From Nocardia takedensis NBRC 100417 (GTDB taxonomy: Bacteria > Actinomycetota > Actinomycetes > Mycobacteriales > Mycobacteriaceae): a stretch of 64,000 nucleotides of DNA. The position numbers and the translations under genes were made by a program. The notes beneath the pieces were generated by a model. That model ran no database searches. It worked only from the letters and a program-made list of their open reading frames with translations, and had not been told where the DNA came from. Shown piece by piece: positions 60,819-64,000 of this stretch. The stretch covers positions 28,201 through 92,200 of the forward strand of contig NZ_BAGG01000066.1 in NCBI RefSeq assembly GCF_000308695.1. The letters are read 5' to 3'. Numbering within the stretch: position 1 is the first letter of the stretch; every line of letters starts with the position of its first letter.

Positions 60819-60881
60819 GGCGCAGACGCTACCGCCCCGCACCGACACCCCCGCGCAACGCCGAGCGAACCGCGCGTGTGG

Positions 60882-61898
60882 TCACGGCACGGTGGGCGTC
60901 GGCATCAGGCGGCGCAGGATGTCGGTGAGCGTGATCACCCCCAGCGGGGTCGCGGGGTCCTCGCCGTAGACCACGGCGAGGTGGTTGCGCGAGTTCTGGA
61001 TGGTGTCGAGGACCTGGTAGGCGGGTGTGTCGGCGCGCAGCGTCAACAGCGGGCGCATCAGATCGCGGGCGCGGGTCTCCGGCGGCGCGGCCAGGGTGTC
61101 GCGGACATGGACCACGCCCTGGTATCCCTTCGGCCCGCCGACCAGCAGACGCAGGTGACCGCCGCGATCGGCCGCCCGCTGGATCTCCGCCGTGGTCGCG
61201 TCCTCGGGCACCGCGCACGGATCGCGGTCGGGGCGCAGGAGCTCCCCGACGGTGCGGTCACGCAACTCCAGCGCCGCGGCCAGGCGTCGATGGTCGTTCG
61301 GGTCCAGCGTCCCGGCGTCGGCGGAATGGTCGACGAGTTGCCGCAACGCGTCGGGGTCCTGCCCGTCGGCCACTTCGTCGACCGGATCGACGCCTACCCT
61401 GCGCAGGCAGCGGTTCGCGAGATCGTTGAGCACGGCCAGCAGCGGGCGGGTCGCCCACATGAACGCGCGCATGGGCAGCGCAAGCAGTACCGCCGACCGC
61501 TCCGGATGCGCGATGGCCCAGGACTTCGGGGCCATCTCGCCGACGACCAGGTGCAGGAAGGTGACGATCAGCAGGGCCAGGACGAAACCGCCCGCGTCCG
61601 CCAGTCCGGGCGGTGCGCCCCACCCGTCGAACAGCGGCGTCAACCAGTGGTGCACGGCGGGTTTGGTGATCGCGCCCAGTGCCAGCGTGCACACTGTGAT
61701 GCCCAACTGTGAACCCGCCAGCAGCACCGACAGTTCGGACGCGCTGCGCAGGGCGGCGCGCGCGGCGGCGCTGTTGTCGGCAAGATCCTCGAGACGGTGC
61801 CTGCGGGCCGCGATGAGGGCGAATTCCACGGCGACGAAGAACGCGCTGGCCGCGATCAGCGCCACGGTGACCGCGATCACCACCCACGGGCTATCCAC
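60882..61898 (-). CDS. CNNM/CorC-type membrane protein with CBS domains (second of pair)
   Basis: 338 residues. N-terminal CNNM domain: VVIAVTVALIAASAFFVAVE, FALIAARRHRLEDLADNSAA, VLLAGSQLGITVCTLALGAI and VVGEMAPKSWAIAHPERSA, followed by two CBS motifs (GHLRLLVGGPKGYQGVVHV, HLAVVYGEDPATPLGVITLT). Family members export Mg2+ or Co2+ and sense Mg-ATP. The CorC_HlyC C-terminal domain is absent, unlike in its partner. Its GTG overlaps the partner's 3' end by 8 bp. Confidence 0.9.
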   Translation of the reverse strand: MDSPWVVIAVTVALIAASAFFVAVEFALIAARRHRLEDLADNSAAARAALRSASELSVLLAGSQLGITVCTLALGAITKPAVHHWLTPLFDGWGAPPGLADAGGFVLALLIVTFLHLVVGEMAPKSWAIAHPERSAVLLALPMRAFMWATRPLLAVLNDLANRCLRRVGVDPVDEVADGQDPDALRQLVDHSADAGTLDPNDHRRLAAALELRDRTVGELLRPDRDPCAVPEDATTAEIQRAADRGGHLRLLVGGPKGYQGVVHVRDTLAAPPETRARDLMRPLLTLRADTPAYQVLDTIQNSRNHLAVVYGEDPATPLGVITLTDILRRLMPTPTVP

Positions 61899-63249
61899 GG
61901 GCCTGTCCTTCCTCGACGGTGACCAGCAGCGCGGTCGGCACGTGTTTGGCGACCCCGCGGACCTCCGCGCGCACGGTGCGCGGCGCGGGCGGCGGATCGG
62001 CGAGCAGGTCGGCCGGACGCGGCGCGACCGCGATCCGCACGACCGCGCCGATATCGGGCAGACCGCCGAATTCCGCGATGACCAGTCCGGCGAGGGTCTC
62101 GTGGTCGCCGTCGGGCAGTCGGTGACCGATCACCCGCTCGACCTCGTCCAGATGGGCGGCGCCCGGAATCCACCAACCGTCCGCGACCCGGCGGATCTCG
62201 GCGGGATCGGCGGGCGGATCGTGTTCGTCGGCCAATTCGCCCACCAGTTCCTCGGCCAGATCCTCGACGGTGAGGATGCCGGCGAATCCGCCGTATTCGT
62301 CCACCACCAGCGCCATCTGCTCCCCGGATTCGGTCAGCCGCGCCAGTACCTTCGGCAGCGCGAGTGAATCGGGCACCACCACCGCCGGTCGGGCGTGATC
62401 GGCGGCGACACCGGTCGATTCCGGGCCGAGCAGGTCGGGCAGGTGCACGATGCCCAGGAGGTCGTCGCTGGTCTCGCCGATCACGGGGTAGCGGGTGTGG
62501 CCCGCGGCCATGCGTGCCCGCACGTCGCCGATGGGCGTACCCGCCGCGACGGTGTCGACCAGCGGTCGCGGGATCATCGCGTGTTCGGCCGCGCGGGTCG
62601 GGAAGTCCAGGATGCGGTCCAGCAGCATCGACAACTCGGCGGGCAGTTCTCCCGCGCGGCGCGAGGCGGCCACGATGTGGGCCAGATCGCGCGGAGAGGC
62701 CGAATGTTCGACGTCGTGCACCGGTTCGATCCGGATCGCGCGCAACAACAGGTTCGACGCCTGGTCGAACAGCTTGATCAACCAGCCGAAGACCTTCAGG
62801 TACACGGTGGTGGACAGCGCCAGGCGCAGCGCCACCGGTTCGGGGCGGGCGATGGCGAGATTCTTCGGGAACAATTCGCCGAAGACCATCTGCACCGCGG
62901 TCGACAGCAGGATCGCGAACACCGCGCCGATCCCCACCGCGACCCCGAGCGGGATGCCCGTGTCCTCGAGCAGATCGCCGACGCCGCGTCCGATCAGCGG
63001 CTCTGCTACGTAACCGACCAGTAGTCCGGTGACCGTGATGCCCAACTGCGCGCCCGACAACATGAACGACGTTCGTCGCGTGACGCCCAACGCGCGCTCC
63101 GCGCCGGCGTCGCCCGCTGCGGCGCGCGCTTTCAAACGGGAGCGGTCCACCGCCATGTAGGCGAATTCCTGGGCGACGAAATACCCGGTGAACGCGGTGA
63201 TCGCGACGACGACGGCGATACCGAGCAGCACGCCGGCGACGGTCAGCAC
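61891..63249 (-). CDS. CNNM/CorC-type transporter with CBS pair and CorC/HlyC domain (first of pair)
   Basis: 452 residues from GTG 63249 (GAAGG upstream). CNNM domain: GYFVAQEFAYMAVDRSRLK, RRTSFMLSGAQLGITVTGLL, MVFGELFPKNLAIARPEPVA; CBS pair including RYPVIGETSDDLLGIVHLPD and MALVVDEYGGFAGILTVEDL; then the CorC_HlyC domain with GWWIPGAAHLDEVERVIG. The proteins probably form a hetero-complex for Mg2+/divalent export or homeostasis. An Arg/Pro-rich ORF overlaps the start. Confidence 0.92.
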   Translation of the reverse strand: MLTVAGVLLGIAVVVAITAFTGYFVAQEFAYMAVDRSRLKARAAAGDAGAERALGVTRRTSFMLSGAQLGITVTGLLVGYVAEPLIGRGVGDLLEDTGIPLGVAVGIGAVFAILLSTAVQMVFGELFPKNLAIARPEPVALRLALSTTVYLKVFGWLIKLFDQASNLLLRAIRIEPVHDVEHSASPRDLAHIVAASRRAGELPAELSMLLDRILDFPTRAAEHAMIPRPLVDTVAAGTPIGDVRARMAAGHTRYPVIGETSDDLLGIVHLPDLLGPESTGVAADHARPAVVVPDSLALPKVLARLTESGEQMALVVDEYGGFAGILTVEDLAEELVGELADEHDPPADPAEIRRVADGWWIPGAAHLDEVERVIGHRLPDGDHETLAGLVIAEFGGLPDIGAVVRIAVAPRPADLLADPPPAPRTVRAEVRGVAKHVPTALLVTVEEGQARG

Positions 63250-63320
63250 GATCGTGCCTTCGCGCCGCGGGGCTCACCGGAAGGGGGGAGGGGTCTTCGA
63301 CGGCGCGATCGGCGCTTCAT
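63243..63320 (-). CDS. 25-residue Arg/Pro-rich upstream ORF (candidate leader peptide)
   Basis: ATG at 63320 behind AAGGAAAGCAGG; the peptide begins MKRRSRRRRPLPPSGEP and ends KARSC. Its stop (63245-63243) lies 7 nt inside the CNNM gene start. Ten basic residues (eight Arg, two Lys) and four prolines in 25 codons recall mgtL-type leader peptides, whose translation speed senses Mg2+ or charged tRNA. Here it stands before a Mg2+-transporter-like operon. RBS and overlap support translation; the sensing role is inference. Confidence 0.6.
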   Translation of the reverse strand: MKRRSRRRRPLPPSGEPRGAKARSC

Positions 63321-63534
63321 GACCTGCTTTCCTTGTTGGCGGATCGACTACTACCGAGAATAGGACATCACGGCCGGGTCGGCAGCGGGGCGGGTGCCGG
63401 GAGATAACCATCTCGTAGCGGCGCGTCGCATCCCGGGACATCCACGCGCCGGGTCCTCGACACTGAAGGGTGCTCGACCGCGCGGTGGGCACCCCGGCTC
63501 CCGGTCGGTCGCACACTCGAACCGAGGAGGAACG

Positions 63535-64000
63535 ATGACCGCAGGTGGATACGATCCGGCGTTGGGACAGACGGTCGGCGCGACACCGGCCGGGATCGGC
63601 GGACGCGCCGTAGCGCGCTTCGTCGACTGGATCATCGCGGGCATCATCGGGGCCGTTTTCTTCTGGCTGCTCAACAGTGTCGCGGATCTACCGGAATGGG
63701 TGTCGGTCCTGCCGGGCGCGGGATTCGGCTTCCTCTACTTCGTCTTCTTCGAGGTGCTCACCGGTTCCACGCCGGGAAAGAAGATCCTCAACCTGCACGT
63801 GCGCGGGTCCGGTGGCGCGGACAAACCCAACGTCAAGGATTCGGCGCTGCGCAACGGATACATGCTGCTGAACCTGATCCCCTGGGTCGGCGGTGTGCTG
63901 TGGTTCGTCGCCGCGATCGCCATCGCGGTCACCGTCAGTTCGAGCCCGACCAAGCAGGGTTTCCACGACCGGATCGCGGGCGGCACCCAGGTCGTCAAGC
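63535..64000 (+). CDS. RDD family membrane protein (3' end outside window)
   Basis: 155 residues visible from ATG 63535, RBS GAGGAGG. Family marks: GIGGRAVARFVDWIIAGIIG (R..D in helix 1), VFFEVLTGSTPGKKILNLHV, and DSALRNGYMLLNLIPWVGGV. Two to three helices are seen so far. The role of RDD proteins is mostly unknown; some are Na+/H+ antiporters. It is divergent from the CNNM operon. Confidence 0.85.
   Translation, partial: MTAGGYDPALGQTVGATPAGIGGRAVARFVDWIIAGIIGAVFFWLLNSVADLPEWVSVLPGAGFGFLYFVFFEVLTGSTPGKKILNLHVRGSGGADKPNVKDSALRNGYMLLNLIPWVGGVLWFVAAIAIAVTVSSSPTKQGFHDRIAGGTQVVK

Noticed and set aside
63250..63534. M-box or yybP-ykoY metal riboswitch before the CNNM genes
   Set aside because: No consensus of either class on the minus strand; the leader ORF is the better explanation.

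Overview
This window looks like a stretch of chromosome from a high-GC actinobacterium of the Mycobacteriales, most likely a Nocardia or close relative. The grounds are very GC-rich codons with many GTG starts, a WXG100 (type VII secretion) toxin locus, a mycobacterial-type LexA box, paired roadblock proteins, a HAD/GH65 pair like Rv3400-Rv3401 of M. tuberculosis, and many genes whose start codon lies 6-7 nt after a TANNNT -10 box, which is the layout of leaderless mRNAs. No rRNA, confident tRNA, transposase, integrase, prophage or CRISPR array is visible. The species call is inference.

Layout. 1-6.6 kb: a degenerate SGNH-hydrolase relative (partial), metY, a two-component system and a DUF4173 membrane protein, then a broken FAA-hydrolase gene. 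6.6-14.7 kb: enoyl-CoA hydratase, a MarR-controlled dioxygenase/DoxX pair with two operator palindromes, a CoA-disulfide-reductase-like flavoprotein, an AI-2E-type permease, a CytX-like permease under a TPP riboswitch, and a DUF1206 protein with a terminator. 14.7-17.4 kb: a polymorphic-toxin operon (two WXG100 proteins, a nuclease-type toxin, a HEAT-like immunity protein). 18.4-21 kb: epoxide-hydrolase-like enzyme, WYL regulator, YdeI-like protein. 21-26 kb: kdpFABC preceded by a 27-residue membrane peptide. 26-34 kb: a LexA-boxed DUF222 remnant, aat, SRPBCC protein, SBF transporter with a large 5' hairpin, a broken luciferase-like gene, a PEP-utiliser-like pseudoenzyme and an S15-type hydrolase.

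34-48 kb: methyltransferase, PPOX protein, a decayed TetR gene abutting another gene fragment, a roadblock pair, a serine beta-lactamase-like protein, DUF7144 protein, IPT/TIG repeat protein, an orphan, the HAD and GH65 disaccharide-phosphorylase pair, quinone oxidoreductase, epimerase and nitronate monooxygenase. 48-57 kb: a 22-residue peptide gene with a UUCG terminator, an intact SGNH hydrolase, a TauE gene broken by a 5-bp duplication, DUF1254 protein, a MarR/small ORF/rhodanese unit with operator, TetR/SDR and HxlR/NmrA pairs, then several gene fragments. 57-64 kb: membrane protein, a Gdx exporter under a guanidine-III riboswitch, LigA, two overlapping CNNM/CorC-type transporters behind an Arg/Pro-rich upstream ORF, and an RDD protein running off the end.

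Common threads are stress and ion homeostasis (K+ by Kdp, probably Mg2+ by CNNM, guanidinium by Gdx, quinones by the MarR cluster), three RNA- or translation-level switches (TPP, guanidine-III, a candidate Mg2+ leader peptide), and clear gene decay: at least eight truncated or frameshifted genes lie among intact ones.
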